A stretch of DNA of 64,000 nucleotides, from the NCBI GenBank assembly GCA_038246545.1, contig JBBRVW010000013.1, forward strand, positions 28,545-92,544, written 5' to 3'. The notes beneath the pieces were generated by a model. The model did no database searches and was not told where the DNA came from. It worked only from the letters and a program-made list of their open reading frames with translations. The translations under genes were made by a program, and so were the position numbers. Positions within the stretch are counted from its first letter, which is position 1. The number at the start of each line of letters is the position of its first letter. Shown here in pieces: positions 35,216 through 43,834 of the stretch. This stretch comes from JBBRVW01 sp038246545 (lineage in GTDB: Bacteria; Actinomycetota; Actinomycetes; JACCUZ01).

Positions 35216-36730
35216 ATGAGCCCCGCCACCGACCCTCCCCGGACCTACGAGGTCCGCACGTACGGCTGCCAGATGAACGTCCACGACTCGGAGCGCCTCT
35301 CCGGCCTGCTCGAGGCGGCGGGCTACGTGCGCGCCGAGAGCGGCGCTGCCGCCGGTCGCGACGACCGGCCGCCGGCCGACGTCGTCGTGTTCAACACCTG
35401 CGCGGTGCGGGAGAACGCCGACAACAAGCTGTACGGCAACCTCGGCCACCTCGCGCCGGTGAAGAGGGCCAACCCCGGGATGCAGATCGCCGTCGGTGGC
35501 TGCCTCGCCCAGAAGGACAAGGGCGAGATCACCCGGCGCGCCCCGTGGGTCGACGTCGTCTTCGGCACCCATAACATCGGGTCCCTCCCGGCGCTGCTCG
35601 AACGGGCCCGGCACAACGACGAGGCGCAGGTCGAGATCGTCGAGTCGCTCGAGGTGTTTCCCTCGACCCTGCCGACGCGGCGCGAGTCGCCGTACGCCGC
35701 GTGGGTGTCGATCAGCGTCGGGTGCAACAACACCTGCACGTTCTGCATCGTGCCGTCGCTGCGCGGCACCGAGAAGGACCGCCGCCCCGGCGACGTGCTG
35801 GCCGAGGTGCAGGCGCTGGTCGCCGAGGGCGTCCTCGAGGTGACGCTGCTGGGGCAGAACGTCAACTCCTACGGCGTGGAGTTCGGCGACCGGCAGGCGT
35901 TCGGGAAGCTGCTGCGGGCCTGCGGGGACGTCGACGGGCTCGAGCGGGTGCGCTTCACCTCGCCGCACCCCAAGGACTTCACCGACGACGTGATCGCGGC
36001 GATGGCCAAGACCCGGAACGTCATGCCCTCGTTGCACATGCCGCTGCAGAGCGGGTCGGACGTCGTGCTCAAGGCGATGCGCCGGTCGTACCGGCGGGAC
36101 CGCTACCTCGGGATCATCGAGCGGGTCCGGGCCGCCATGCCGGACGCCGCGATCACCACCGACATCATCGTCGGGTTCCCCGGCGAGACGGAGGCCGACT
36201 TCGTCCAGACCCTGGAGGTCGTGCGGGAGGCGCGGTTCGCCGGCGCGTTCACGTTCCAGTACTCCAAGCGCCCCGGCACCCCGGCCGCAGAGCTCCCCGA
36301 CCAGGTGCCCAAGGCGGTCGTCCAGGAGCGCTACGAGCGGCTGCTCGTCCTGCAGGAGCAGGTGTCCTGGGACGAGAACCAGCACCAGGTCGGCCGCACC
36401 CTCGAGGTGCTCGTCGCCGAGGGCGAGGGCCGCAAGGACGGTGCCACCCACCGGCTCTCTGGCCGGGCCCCGGACAACCGGCTGGTGCACTTCACGGTCC
36501 CTGCGGGCGTCGCCGCGCCACGGCCGGGCGACGTCGCCACCGTCGACGTGACCTACGCCGCGCCGCACCACCTGGTCGCCGACGGAACGTTCGGCGGCGT
36601 CCGTCGTACCCGGGCCGGCGACGCGTGGGACACCCGCCAGGGGGTCGACCTGCCCGCCGCGGACGTGCTGCTCGGCATGCCCACCCTCGGCGTGCCCTCG
36701 GTGCCGGCCCCCGCCGTCGGCTGCGGCTGA
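35216..36730 (+). CDS. miaB: tRNA-2-methylthio-N6-dimethylallyladenosine synthase MiaB
   Basis: A 504-residue radical-SAM methylthiotransferase acting on i6A37 of tRNA. The N-terminal domain has YGCQMNVHDSER, NTCAVRENADNK and VGGCLAQK (auxiliary cluster cysteines). CNNTCTFCIVPSLRG near residue 170 binds the SAM cluster, and a TRAM domain covers ~380–445. A ~50-residue C-terminal tail is extra. TACGCT ends ten bases upstream of the ATG. It works together with miaA at 37736, which makes its substrate. Confidence 0.95.
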   Translation: MSPATDPPRTYEVRTYGCQMNVHDSERLSGLLEAAGYVRAESGAAAGRDDRPPADVVVFNTCAVRENADNKLYGNLGHLAPVKRANPGMQIAVGGCLAQKDKGEITRRAPWVDVVFGTHNIGSLPALLERARHNDEAQVEIVESLEVFPSTLPTRRESPYAAWVSISVGCNNTCTFCIVPSLRGTEKDRRPGDVLAEVQALVAEGVLEVTLLGQNVNSYGVEFGDRQAFGKLLRACGDVDGLERVRFTSPHPKDFTDDVIAAMAKTRNVMPSLHMPLQSGSDVVLKAMRRSYRRDRYLGIIERVRAAMPDAAITTDIIVGFPGETEADFVQTLEVVREARFAGAFTFQYSKRPGTPAAELPDQVPKAVVQERYERLLVLQEQVSWDENQHQVGRTLEVLVAEGEGRKDGATHRLSGRAPDNRLVHFTVPAGVAAPRPGDVATVDVTYAAPHHLVADGTFGGVRRTRAGDAWDTRQGVDLPAADVLLGMPTLGVPSVPAPAVGCG

Positions 36731-36743
36731 GCACGGCCCGGCC

Positions 36744-37445
36744 GTGCTCGTCGCTGCTGCGGTGTGCCCGCACCCGCCGCTGCTGGTGCCGGGAGTCGGT
36801 GCAGGCGCGTCGGGCGAGCTGGACGGGCTGCGTGCCGCGTGCGACGCGGTGGTCGACGACCTGCTGGCGGCCGGCCCCGAGGTGGTCGTGGTCGTGGGTG
36901 GCGCCCCGACCGTAGGGCCGTTCCCCGAGGGGGCGTGGGGGAGCCTCGCGGCGTACGGCGTGGGCGTCCCTGTCGGCACGACGGGCGACGGTACGGCCGC
37001 GCTGCCGCTCTCGCTCACGATCGGCCGGTGGCTGCTGGAGCGCCGTGGTGCCGCCGTCCCCGCGGTCCTGTTCGGGGTTGTCGCCGATGCATCGGTGGAG
37101 CGGTGCGTGGCCCTCGGTGAGGGTCTGGCCGGCCGGGCGGGCCGCGTCGGGATGCTCGTGATGGGCGACGGAAGCGCCCGCCGCAGCGCGAAGGGTCCGG
37201 GCTACCTCGACCCGGACGCGGAGCCGTTCGACACCGCGGCCGAGACCGCACTGCGCGACGGCGACCCCGAGGCGGTCGCGGCACTCGACCCGGACCGGGC
37301 CGCGCGGCTGCTCGCTGCCGGCCGCGCGCCGTGGCAGGTGCTGGCCGGGGCAGCGCGGGGTACCCCCTGGACCGGCGCGGTCACCTGGTCGGGGTCGCCG
37401 TACGGCGTGACCTACCTGGTCGCCGGCTGGCGGCCGACACGCTGA
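36744..37445 (+). CDS. Class III extradiol dioxygenase (LigB)-like protein
   Basis: A 233-residue protein. The N terminus AAAVCPHPPLLVPGVG is the LigB/MEMO-like beginning, followed by an alternating alpha/beta pattern (EVVVVVGGAP, GMLVMGDGSAR). Several His ligands of true extradiol dioxygenases are not obvious, so activity is uncertain. This gene lies between miaB and miaA in many actinobacteria. The GTG starts 13 bases after the miaB stop, suggesting cotranscription. Confidence 0.8.
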   Translation: MLVAAAVCPHPPLLVPGVGAGASGELDGLRAACDAVVDDLLAAGPEVVVVVGGAPTVGPFPEGAWGSLAAYGVGVPVGTTGDGTAALPLSLTIGRWLLERRGAAVPAVLFGVVADASVERCVALGEGLAGRAGRVGMLVMGDGSARRSAKGPGYLDPDAEPFDTAAETALRDGDPEAVAALDPDRAARLLAAGRAPWQVLAGAARGTPWTGAVTWSGSPYGVTYLVAGWRPTR

Positions 37446-37451
37446 CGCCGG

Positions 37452-37697
37452 TCAGGTCGTCGGCGGCGGCCCCGGCTTGTCGCCCGGCTTGTCGTCCGGG
37501 ATGTCGTCGTTGCGGCCGTCGAGCTTGTCCAGCGCGTCCTTGGCCTTGGCCGTGCCGGACGCGATCCGGTCGTGGTGCTTGCCGCCGGTCTTCTTGTCGG
37601 CCATCGAAGCGGCCTTGTCGATCCCGCCGGCGATCTTGCCGCCGTGCTGGTCGACGGCCTTGGTGGCCTTCTTCTTGAGGTTGTCGAACATGCCCAT
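37452..37697 (-). CDS. Antitoxin-like small protein (Rv0909/MT0933 type)
   Basis: An 81-residue charged, helix-rich protein: MGMFDNLKKKATKAVDQHGG … GIDKAASMADKKTGGKHHDR, with a Pro/Asp tail. It matches the small family annotated as antitoxin after Rv0909. No toxin gene lies beside it. The ATG at 37697 has a minus-strand -10 box TACGGT six bases upstream, so a longer in-frame start is rejected. It sits antisense between two tRNA-modification genes. Confidence 0.75.
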   Translation of the reverse strand: MGMFDNLKKKATKAVDQHGGKIAGGIDKAASMADKKTGGKHHDRIASGTAKAKDALDKLDGRNDDIPDDKPGDKPGPPPTT

Positions 37698-37703
37698 GGC
37701 CAC

Positions 37704-37709
37704 ACCGTA
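37704..37709 (-). promoter_or_regulatory. Putative -10 box TACGGT of the antitoxin-like gene
   Basis: Read on the minus strand it ends six bases before the ATG at 37697. Confidence 0.45.
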
Positions 37710-37735
37710 GCCCGGGTGCGCGAGACTTCCGTGCC

Positions 37736-38680
37736 GTGGAGCCACCAGTCGTCGCCGTCGTGGGCGCCACCGCCGTCGGCAAGAGCGACCTGGGTCTGGC
37801 GCTGGCCGGCGCGCTGGGAGGTGAGGTGGTCAACGCCGACTCGATGCAGCTCTACCGCGGCATGGACATCGGCACCGCGAAGCTCACCGAGGCCGAGCGG
37901 GGCGAGGTGGTCCACCACGTCCTCGACGTGTGGGACGTGACCGACGAGGCGAACGTCGCCGACTACCAGCGGATGGCGCGGGCGGCCTTCGCCGCCGTCC
38001 GGTCGCGCGGGGCGCTGCCGGTGCTCGTCGGCGGGTCCGGCCTCTACCTACGCGCCGCACTGGACCGGCTGGAGTTCCCGGGCACCGCGCCGGAGGTCCG
38101 GAACAGGCTGGAGGCCGAGCTGGCCGCCGACGGACCCGGTGCGCTGCACGCCCGGCTGGCGGCGGTCGACCCGGCGGCCGCGCTCGCGATCCTGCCGAGC
38201 AACGGCCGCCGAGTCGTCCGCGCGCTCGAGGTGGTGGAGCTGACCGGCCGCCCGTTCACCGCGTCGCTGCCCGAGCACGTCTACGAGGTGCCGGCGGTGC
38301 AGGTCGGGCTGACCCTGCCACGGCCGGTCCTCGACGAGCGGATCGCGCGGCGGGTCGATCTCATGTGGGAGCGCGGGCTCGTCGAGGAGGTACGCCGGCT
38401 GGCCGAGGCCGGCCTGCGCGACGGCCGCACCGCGAGCCGGGCCCTCGGCTACGCGCAGGTGCTGCGGCACCTCGCGGGGGAGTGGACCGCGGAGCAGGCC
38501 CGCGACGAGACCGTGCGGGCGACCCGCCGTTTCGTCCGCCGGCAGGAGTCCTGGTTCCGCCGCGACCCGCGGATCCGCTGGCTGGACGCGACCGGGCCGG
38601 ATCTGCCCACCCGGGCGCTGGCGGCGGTCACAGGGGGGAGCGCGGTGTCCGGTGTGCCCCGTGCGTGGCCCGGTGCCTGA
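37736..38680 (+). CDS. miaA: tRNA dimethylallyltransferase MiaA
   Basis: A 314-residue enzyme that prenylates A37 of tRNA. It has the P-loop VVGATAVGKSDLG at residues ~8–18, the substrate motif NADSMQLYRGMDIGTAK, LVGGSGLYLRAAL, and the tRNA-binding region RTASRALGYAQVL … TRRFVRRQESWFRRD. The last ~25 residues are unconserved. GTG start; it lies 38 bases from the divergent antitoxin-like gene. Its product feeds MiaB. Confidence 0.95.
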   Translation: MEPPVVAVVGATAVGKSDLGLALAGALGGEVVNADSMQLYRGMDIGTAKLTEAERGEVVHHVLDVWDVTDEANVADYQRMARAAFAAVRSRGALPVLVGGSGLYLRAALDRLEFPGTAPEVRNRLEAELAADGPGALHARLAAVDPAAALAILPSNGRRVVRALEVVELTGRPFTASLPEHVYEVPAVQVGLTLPRPVLDERIARRVDLMWERGLVEEVRRLAEAGLRDGRTASRALGYAQVLRHLAGEWTAEQARDETVRATRRFVRRQESWFRRDPRIRWLDATGPDLPTRALAAVTGGSAVSGVPRAWPGA

Positions 38681-38714
38681 CCCCGTGTCGCGACGACGTG
38701 GCCGCGATGCCCCG

Positions 38715-38720
38715 TATCCT
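38715..38720 (+). promoter_or_regulatory. Putative -10 box TATCCT of the glycosyltransferase gene
   Basis: TATCCT ends six bases before the GTG at 38727. Confidence 0.5.
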
Positions 38721-38726
38721 GCTGGC

Positions 38727-40055
38727 GTGGGGGGAGCCGGGGCGCCAGCGGGACCGCGTCCGCGCCGGCCGTTCGTCGTCTACTGGTCGAAGTTCCCCGC
38801 GCCGTGGTTCGTCGACCGCTGCAACGCGGTGGCCGCTCGTGGCACGGTCGAGCTGGAGGTCTGGTTCGACGTCCGGCACCCCGACAAGTGGGACTGGGAC
38901 GTCGACGAGTCCGACTGGCAGTTCCGGGCCCGCTACGTCCCCACCCGGCGGTTGGCCGGGTGGGCGAACCGGCTCCCGCTGCCCGAGCTGCGCGAGCGCG
39001 CACCGGACCTGTTCGTCTCCGACTACGACAACGGCCACCTCGCGTTCGGGTTCGCCGCGGCACGCGCCACGGCCGGGCGGACCGCCTTCCGAGTGCTGCC
39101 GACCTTCGACGCGTGGAGCGAGCGGACGTGGTGGCGCGAGCTGGGCAAGCACGTCGTCTTCCGTGCGGTCGACGGAGCCAAGGTCGGTGGTCTCGACGGT
39201 GCGCGCCTCGCCGGCCGCTACGGGCTGCCCGTCGACCGCACCTGGGACGTGACCCAGTCCATCGACCTGGCGCGCTACTCGGCCGCCGCGACCACCGGTC
39301 CCGAGGAGCGCGCCGCGGCGCGCCGCGCCCTGGGGCTGTCGGGGGTCGTCCTGATCTACGTGGGCCGGCTCTGGGACGGGAAGGGCGTGAGCCACCTGCT
39401 CGACGCCTACACCGAGCTGCGCCGGAGCGGGCGGGACGTGTCGCTCCTGCTGGTCGGCAACGGCCCGGACGAGGACCGGTACCAGGCCCGCGCGCGTGAG
39501 GTGCCCGGTGTCGCCTTCACCGGGTGGCAGCAGCGGGACCGCACGCCCTGGTACTACTCGCTCGCCGACGTCCTGGTGTTCCCGACGCTCGGCGACCCGA
39601 ACGGTCTGGTGGTCACCGAGGCACTCGCCGCCGGACTTCCGGTCGTCTCTAGCGACGCTGCCGGGAACATCCATCGCCGGCTGCCGACCGGCGGGCCGGG
39701 GCTGGTCGTCCCCGCCGGTGACGTCCCGGCCCTGACCGAGGCGCTGCGGACGCTCGCCGACGACGGCGACCTGCGCCGGTCGATGGCTGCCCGGGCGCCG
39801 GCGCACGTGCAGGGCATGGGCGCGGACAGCTACGCCGCCGACTTCGACCGCTTCGTCGCTGGTGTGCTCGCCGCCCCCCGACGCCGGACCCCGGCGGCCG
39901 CGGCGGTGCGCGCCCTGGGTCGGGTCGTGGCCGGAGGTCGCGCGTCGAGGGGCGACCCGGCGCCCTACGTCGACCGGGTCGCCGCGGCGGCGGCCGGCGG
40001 GCGGAGCGAGGACGCCGGGCCCGGACCGGCTCGCGGGCGCGAGGAGCGCCCGTAG
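38727..40055 (+). CDS. GT4-family glycosyltransferase
   Basis: A 442-residue GT-B glycosyltransferase. The N-terminal domain (FVVYWSKFPAPWFVDRCNAV … LFVSDYDNGHLAFGF) binds acceptor. The C-terminal Rossmann domain starts at VVLIYVGRLWDGKGVSHLLD and has SLLLVGNGPDEDRYQ, VFPTLGDPNGLVVTEALAAG (EX7E-type donor motif) and AGLPVVSSDAAG. Donor and acceptor are not evident. No membrane helix. The last ~60 residues are Ala/Arg-rich. The start after the -10 box shortens the open frame by 25 codons. Confidence 0.88.
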   Translation: MGGAGAPAGPRPRRPFVVYWSKFPAPWFVDRCNAVAARGTVELEVWFDVRHPDKWDWDVDESDWQFRARYVPTRRLAGWANRLPLPELRERAPDLFVSDYDNGHLAFGFAAARATAGRTAFRVLPTFDAWSERTWWRELGKHVVFRAVDGAKVGGLDGARLAGRYGLPVDRTWDVTQSIDLARYSAAATTGPEERAAARRALGLSGVVLIYVGRLWDGKGVSHLLDAYTELRRSGRDVSLLLVGNGPDEDRYQARAREVPGVAFTGWQQRDRTPWYYSLADVLVFPTLGDPNGLVVTEALAAGLPVVSSDAAGNIHRRLPTGGPGLVVPAGDVPALTEALRTLADDGDLRRSMAARAPAHVQGMGADSYAADFDRFVAGVLAAPRRRTPAAAAVRALGRVVAGGRASRGDPAPYVDRVAAAAAGGRSEDAGPGPARGREERP

Positions 40056-40058
40056 GCT
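40053..40058 (+). promoter_or_regulatory. Putative -10 box TAGGCT of dapF
   Basis: TAGGCT ends six bases before the GTG at 40065; it overlaps the end of the glycosyltransferase gene. Confidence 0.5.
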
Positions 40059-40064
40059 CGGGGG

Positions 40065-40901
40065 GTGACAGCGTTCGTCAAAGGGCACGGGACGGAGAAC
40101 GACTTCGTGCTGCTGCCCGACCCCGACGGCGCCCTGGCGCTGACGCCCGACCAGGTGCGCGCGCTGTGCGACCGACGGGCCGGCATCGGTGGCGACGGGG
40201 TGCTCCGCCTCGTCCGCACCGCGGCCGACGACGAGGCGCGGGCGCTGCCCGGCGCCGGTCGCACCACCTGGTTCATGGACTACCGCAACGCCGACGGGTC
40301 GTTCGCCGAGATGTGCGGCAACGGCATCCGGGTCTTCGCCCGATTCCTGGTCGGCGAGGGGCTGGCGGAGCCGGGCGAGCTGCCGGTGCTCACCCGCGAC
40401 GGCGTGAAGGTCGTGCGGGCCGGCGCCGAGGGCGACGTCACCGTCGAGATGGGTCCGGCTCGCCTGCCCGGCACCGGCCGCACGGTGCGCTGGGCCGACG
40501 GCACCCCGTCCGGGTGGCAGCCCGCGGTCGAGGTCGACATGGGCAACCCGCACGCCGTGGTCTTCGGCGACGACCTGGCCGAGGCCGGCGAGCTGTGCGC
40601 TGCGCCGGAGGTCGAGCCGCCGTTCCCCGACGGCGTCAACGTCGAGCTCGTGGTCCGGCGAGGTGACCGGCACGTGGCGATGCGGGTGCACGAGCGCGGT
40701 GTCGGCGAGACCCGCTCCTGCGGCACCGGCGCCTGCGCCGCGATGGTCGCCTCGGCCCGCCGCGACGGCCGTCAGCCCGGCTCCACGTACGTCGTCGACG
40801 TGCCTGGTGGCCGGCTCAGCGTCACCGAGCGGGTCGACGGGCAGGTCGAGCTGACCGGGCCGGCCGTGCTGGTGGCCCGCGGCGAGACGGACCTGGTGTG
40901 A
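40065..40901 (+). CDS. dapF: Diaminopimelate epimerase
   Basis: A 278-residue cofactor-free epimerase converting LL- to meso-diaminopimelate for lysine and peptidoglycan. The two catalytic cysteines are in AEMCGNGIRVF (about residue 85) and ETRSCGTGACAAM (about residue 220). FVKGHGTENDFVLL and VDMGNPHAVVF are also family marks. It starts nine bases after the glycosyltransferase stop but has its own -10 box. The stop overlaps the next GTG. Confidence 0.95.
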   Translation: MTAFVKGHGTENDFVLLPDPDGALALTPDQVRALCDRRAGIGGDGVLRLVRTAADDEARALPGAGRTTWFMDYRNADGSFAEMCGNGIRVFARFLVGEGLAEPGELPVLTRDGVKVVRAGAEGDVTVEMGPARLPGTGRTVRWADGTPSGWQPAVEVDMGNPHAVVFGDDLAEAGELCAAPEVEPPFPDGVNVELVVRRGDRHVAMRVHERGVGETRSCGTGACAAMVASARRDGRQPGSTYVVDVPGGRLSVTERVDGQVELTGPAVLVARGETDLV

Positions 40902-41452
40902 CCGACCAGCCTTCGCTCAGCACCGCCGATGCCAGCGCGGCGTTGCGCCGCTCGTCCGACCTCCTACTCGCGGGCACCTCGCACGACCAGCAGCTCGCTG
41001 CCGCCACGCTTCTGGAGAACGCCGCGGCGGCTCAGGCCGCCGGCGACGTCGACCGGGCCCGCACGCTCGTGCGGCGGGCGAAGGCGCTCGGTCGCGACGA
41101 GCACGAGGACGCCGAGGTCTGCTCGATGGCCGCGCACATGGCCCTGTTCACGCTCGTGAGCGACGTCGCCGAGGACGAGGAGCCGATGGTGTGGCTCGAC
41201 GCCGCCGAGACCGTCCTGCCGTCGCTCGACAGTGCCGGCCGGACCGAGCTGCTGGGTGCGTTGCTGAGCATCGGTGCCGACGCCGAGCTGCAGCTGGCGG
41301 AGCGCCGTGCGCTGCGTCTGCTGGTGCACGGCGCGGAGCTGCCGGTGTCGGTGTTCGAGGGCCGGGTCCTCGACGTCGACGACGTGCTCCAGGTGCTCGC
41401 GGCCACGGCCGCGTACGACGACGCGGTGGACGCGCTCCTGGGTGAGCCGTGA
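40898..41452 (+). CDS. Hypothetical protein coupled to dapF
   Basis: A 184-residue, strongly acidic, helix-rich protein (QQLAAATLLENAAAAQAAGDVDRARTLVRRAKAL …), reminiscent of TPR-like helical hairpins. No signal peptide or catalytic motif; family not recognised. The GTG overlaps the dapF stop and its stop overlaps the next GTG, making a three-gene coupled unit. Confidence 0.7.
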   Translation: MTDQPSLSTADASAALRRSSDLLLAGTSHDQQLAAATLLENAAAAQAAGDVDRARTLVRRAKALGRDEHEDAEVCSMAAHMALFTLVSDVAEDEEPMVWLDAAETVLPSLDSAGRTELLGALLSIGADAELQLAERRALRLLVHGAELPVSVFEGRVLDVDDVLQVLAATAAYDDAVDALLGEP

Positions 41453-42201
41453 CCGGCGCGCTCGCGACGGCGGCCGCCGCGAAGCCGGTCGTCACCGCGC
41501 TGGGTGGGTCGTTCATGATCTCCTCGGAGGCGAAGGCCGCCGGCAAGGAGCACGGCTACCGCGGCTGGCAGCTCTATCTCGCCGGTCGGGCCGGGGTGCT
41601 CGGCGAGGTCAGCGCCGAGGTCGTCCACGCGACGCTGGGCTTCCACCACCCCGACCTGGTGCGCACGGGCTGGGAGGCAGGCCGCGAGGTCGCGCCGCTC
41701 GACGAGACGGTCACCCGCTACGTCGAGGTGTGCCGTTCGTGGGGCCGCCGCCGTTACGCCGACCTCCCGTCCGCCGAGGCGGACCGGCTGGCGACCCTGC
41801 TGGAGCGGGTGTCGCGGGCCGCCGACCCCGCGGGGTGGCCGCTGTTCGCCGCCTGGCGAGCCCAGCCGCTGGCCGACGACGCCCCTGGGCGGGTGGTCCA
41901 GCTGCTGCACGTGCTGCGGGAGCACCGCGGCGGCGCGCACCTCGCGGCCGTGCGCCAGGCGGGACTGACCCCCCTGGAGGCGATCGTGGCCGGCGCGGGC
42001 GGTGCCGCCAACGCGACGTTCTTCGGCTGGCCGGACCCGCTGCCCCCGGCCAGCGACGACCTCCGCCAGCGGCTCGCGCGGGCCGAGCAGGCGACCGACG
42101 AGCTGGTCGCCCCGGCGTACGCCGCGCTGTCCGCCGACGAGCAGGCCGAGCTGCCGCACCTGCTCGGCGCCGCGGCCGCAGCCGCCCGCCGCGCCGCCTG
42201 A
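41449..42201 (+). CDS. SCO6745-family (SalK-like) protein
   Basis: A 250-residue soluble helical protein. KEHGYRGWQLYLAGRAGVLGEVSAEVV, ATLGFHHPDLVRTGWEAG and ALSADEQAELPHLL resemble the actinobacterial SCO6745/SalK group, whose biochemical role is unknown. The GTG overlaps the preceding stop (GTGA). It ends 49 bases before hflX. Confidence 0.7.
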   Translation: MTGALATAAAAKPVVTALGGSFMISSEAKAAGKEHGYRGWQLYLAGRAGVLGEVSAEVVHATLGFHHPDLVRTGWEAGREVAPLDETVTRYVEVCRSWGRRRYADLPSAEADRLATLLERVSRAADPAGWPLFAAWRAQPLADDAPGRVVQLLHVLREHRGGAHLAAVRQAGLTPLEAIVAGAGGAANATFFGWPDPLPPASDDLRQRLARAEQATDELVAPAYAALSADEQAELPHLLGAAAAAARRAA

Positions 42202-42250
42202 CCGACAACGCGGGCGACGGACCGGCCCCCGGCGTGTCACCCTGGACGGG

Positions 42251-43735
42251 ATGACATCTCCCTACGGCGACCAGCAGCCGGACCCCGTCGTGAGCGAGCC
42301 GAACGACGAGCGGCAGCCGGCCCCGCTCTACCCGCGGGACCCCCGGGACCACGACGGCGAGCAGCTCGACCTGGCCGACCGGCAGGCACTGCGCCGCGTC
42401 GCCGGGCTCTCGACCGAGCTCGAGGACGTCACCGAGGTCGAGTACCGGCAGCTCCGACTCGAGCGGGTCGTGCTCATCGGGGTGTGGACCGAGGGCTCGT
42501 CGCAGGAGGCCGAGAACTCCCTCGCCGAGCTGGCCGCACTGGCCGAGACCGCCGGCTCGCAGGTGCTCGAGGGGCTCATCCAGCGCCGTGACCGGCCCGA
42601 CCCCGCGACGTTCGTCGGATCCGGCAAGGCGAAGGAGCTGCGCGACATCGTCGTGGCCACCGGCGCCGACACCGTGATCGCCGACGGCGAGCTCACGCCG
42701 GGTCAGCTCAGCCAGCTCGAGGCGGTCGTCAAGGTCAAGGTCGTCGACCGCACCGCGCTGATCCTCGACATCTTCGCCCAGCACGCCAGCAGCCGCGAGG
42801 GCAAGGCGCAGGTCTCCCTGGCGCAGATGGAGTACATGCTGCCGCGCCTGCGCGGCTGGGGGCAGTCGATGTCCCGGCAGGCCGGCGGCGCCGGCGGCTC
42901 GGCGTCCGGCGGCGTGGGCACCCGCGGACCCGGCGAGACGAAGATCGAGACCGACCGTCGCCGCATCCGGTCCCGGATGGCCAAGCTGCGCCGCGAGATC
43001 ACCGCGATGAAGGCGGCCCGCGACACCAAGCGCAAGGAGCGCAAGCGCCGCGAGGTGCCGTCGGTGGCCATCGCCGGCTACACCAACGCCGGGAAGTCGT
43101 CCCTGCTCAACCGGCTCACCGGCGCGGGCGTGCTCGTCGAGAACGCGCTGTTCGCCACCCTCGACCCGACCGTGCGCCGGGCGGAGACCCCCGACGGCCG
43201 CGACTACACGCTGGTCGACACCGTCGGCTTCGTGCGGCACCTGCCGCACCAGCTGATCGAGGCGTTCCGCTCGACGCTGGAGGAGGTCGCCGAGGCCGAC
43301 CTCATCCTGCACGTGGTCGACGGGTCGGACGCCGACCCCGAGGCACAGCTCGCCGCGGTGCGCTCGGTGCTCGCCGACGTCGACGCGCAGCACGTTCCCG
43401 AGCTGGTGGTCATCAACAAGGCGGACGTCGCCGACCCGCTGGTGGTCGACCGGCTGCTCCGCCTCGAGAAGCACTGCCTGGTGGTCTCGGCGCGCACGGG
43501 GGAGGGCTTCGACCAGCTCGAGCTGCTGATCGCCCGCGAGCTGCCCCGCCCGTCGGTCCCGGTCGAGGTGCTGCTGCCCTACGACCGTGGCGACCTGGTG
43601 TCCCGGCTGCACGACGACGGCGAGCTGCTCGAGCAGGACCACCGGGCCGACGGCACGTGGGTGCGGGCGCTGGTCCCGGCCTCGCTGGCTGGCGAGCTGG
43701 CTCCGTACGCGCGCAGCGCTGGTCCGACCGTGTGA
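42251..43735 (+). CDS. hflX: Ribosome-associated GTPase HflX
   Basis: A 494-residue GTPase that splits stalled 70S ribosomes. It has the N-terminal HflX domain (LIQRRDRPDPATFVGSGKAK, LSQLEAVVKVKVVDRTALIL), a Gly/Ser-rich insert RQAGGAGGSASGGVGTRGPG, then the G domain: G1 GYTNAGKSSL near residue 277, G3 DTVGF, G4 NKAD and G5 SARTG. The first ~60 residues are acidic and unconserved. ATG at 42251; a GTG at 42234 is also possible. The position after dapF is typical of actinobacteria. Confidence 0.94.
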   Translation: MTSPYGDQQPDPVVSEPNDERQPAPLYPRDPRDHDGEQLDLADRQALRRVAGLSTELEDVTEVEYRQLRLERVVLIGVWTEGSSQEAENSLAELAALAETAGSQVLEGLIQRRDRPDPATFVGSGKAKELRDIVVATGADTVIADGELTPGQLSQLEAVVKVKVVDRTALILDIFAQHASSREGKAQVSLAQMEYMLPRLRGWGQSMSRQAGGAGGSASGGVGTRGPGETKIETDRRRIRSRMAKLRREITAMKAARDTKRKERKRREVPSVAIAGYTNAGKSSLLNRLTGAGVLVENALFATLDPTVRRAETPDGRDYTLVDTVGFVRHLPHQLIEAFRSTLEEVAEADLILHVVDGSDADPEAQLAAVRSVLADVDAQHVPELVVINKADVADPLVVDRLLRLEKHCLVVSARTGEGFDQLELLIARELPRPSVPVEVLLPYDRGDLVSRLHDDGELLEQDHRADGTWVRALVPASLAGELAPYARSAGPTV

Positions 43736-43834
43736 CGGCCGGCTGAGCGCTGGTGACGAACCGGGGCAGGACAGTCGCGAAGATCATCGACAAGGCGGGT
43801 ACACCTCCGGGCAGGTCGTGACGATGCACAAGTC

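Noticed and set aside
38628..40691. A 687-codon minus-strand open frame opposite the glycosyltransferase and dapF
   Set aside because: Antisense shadow of two well-supported genes.
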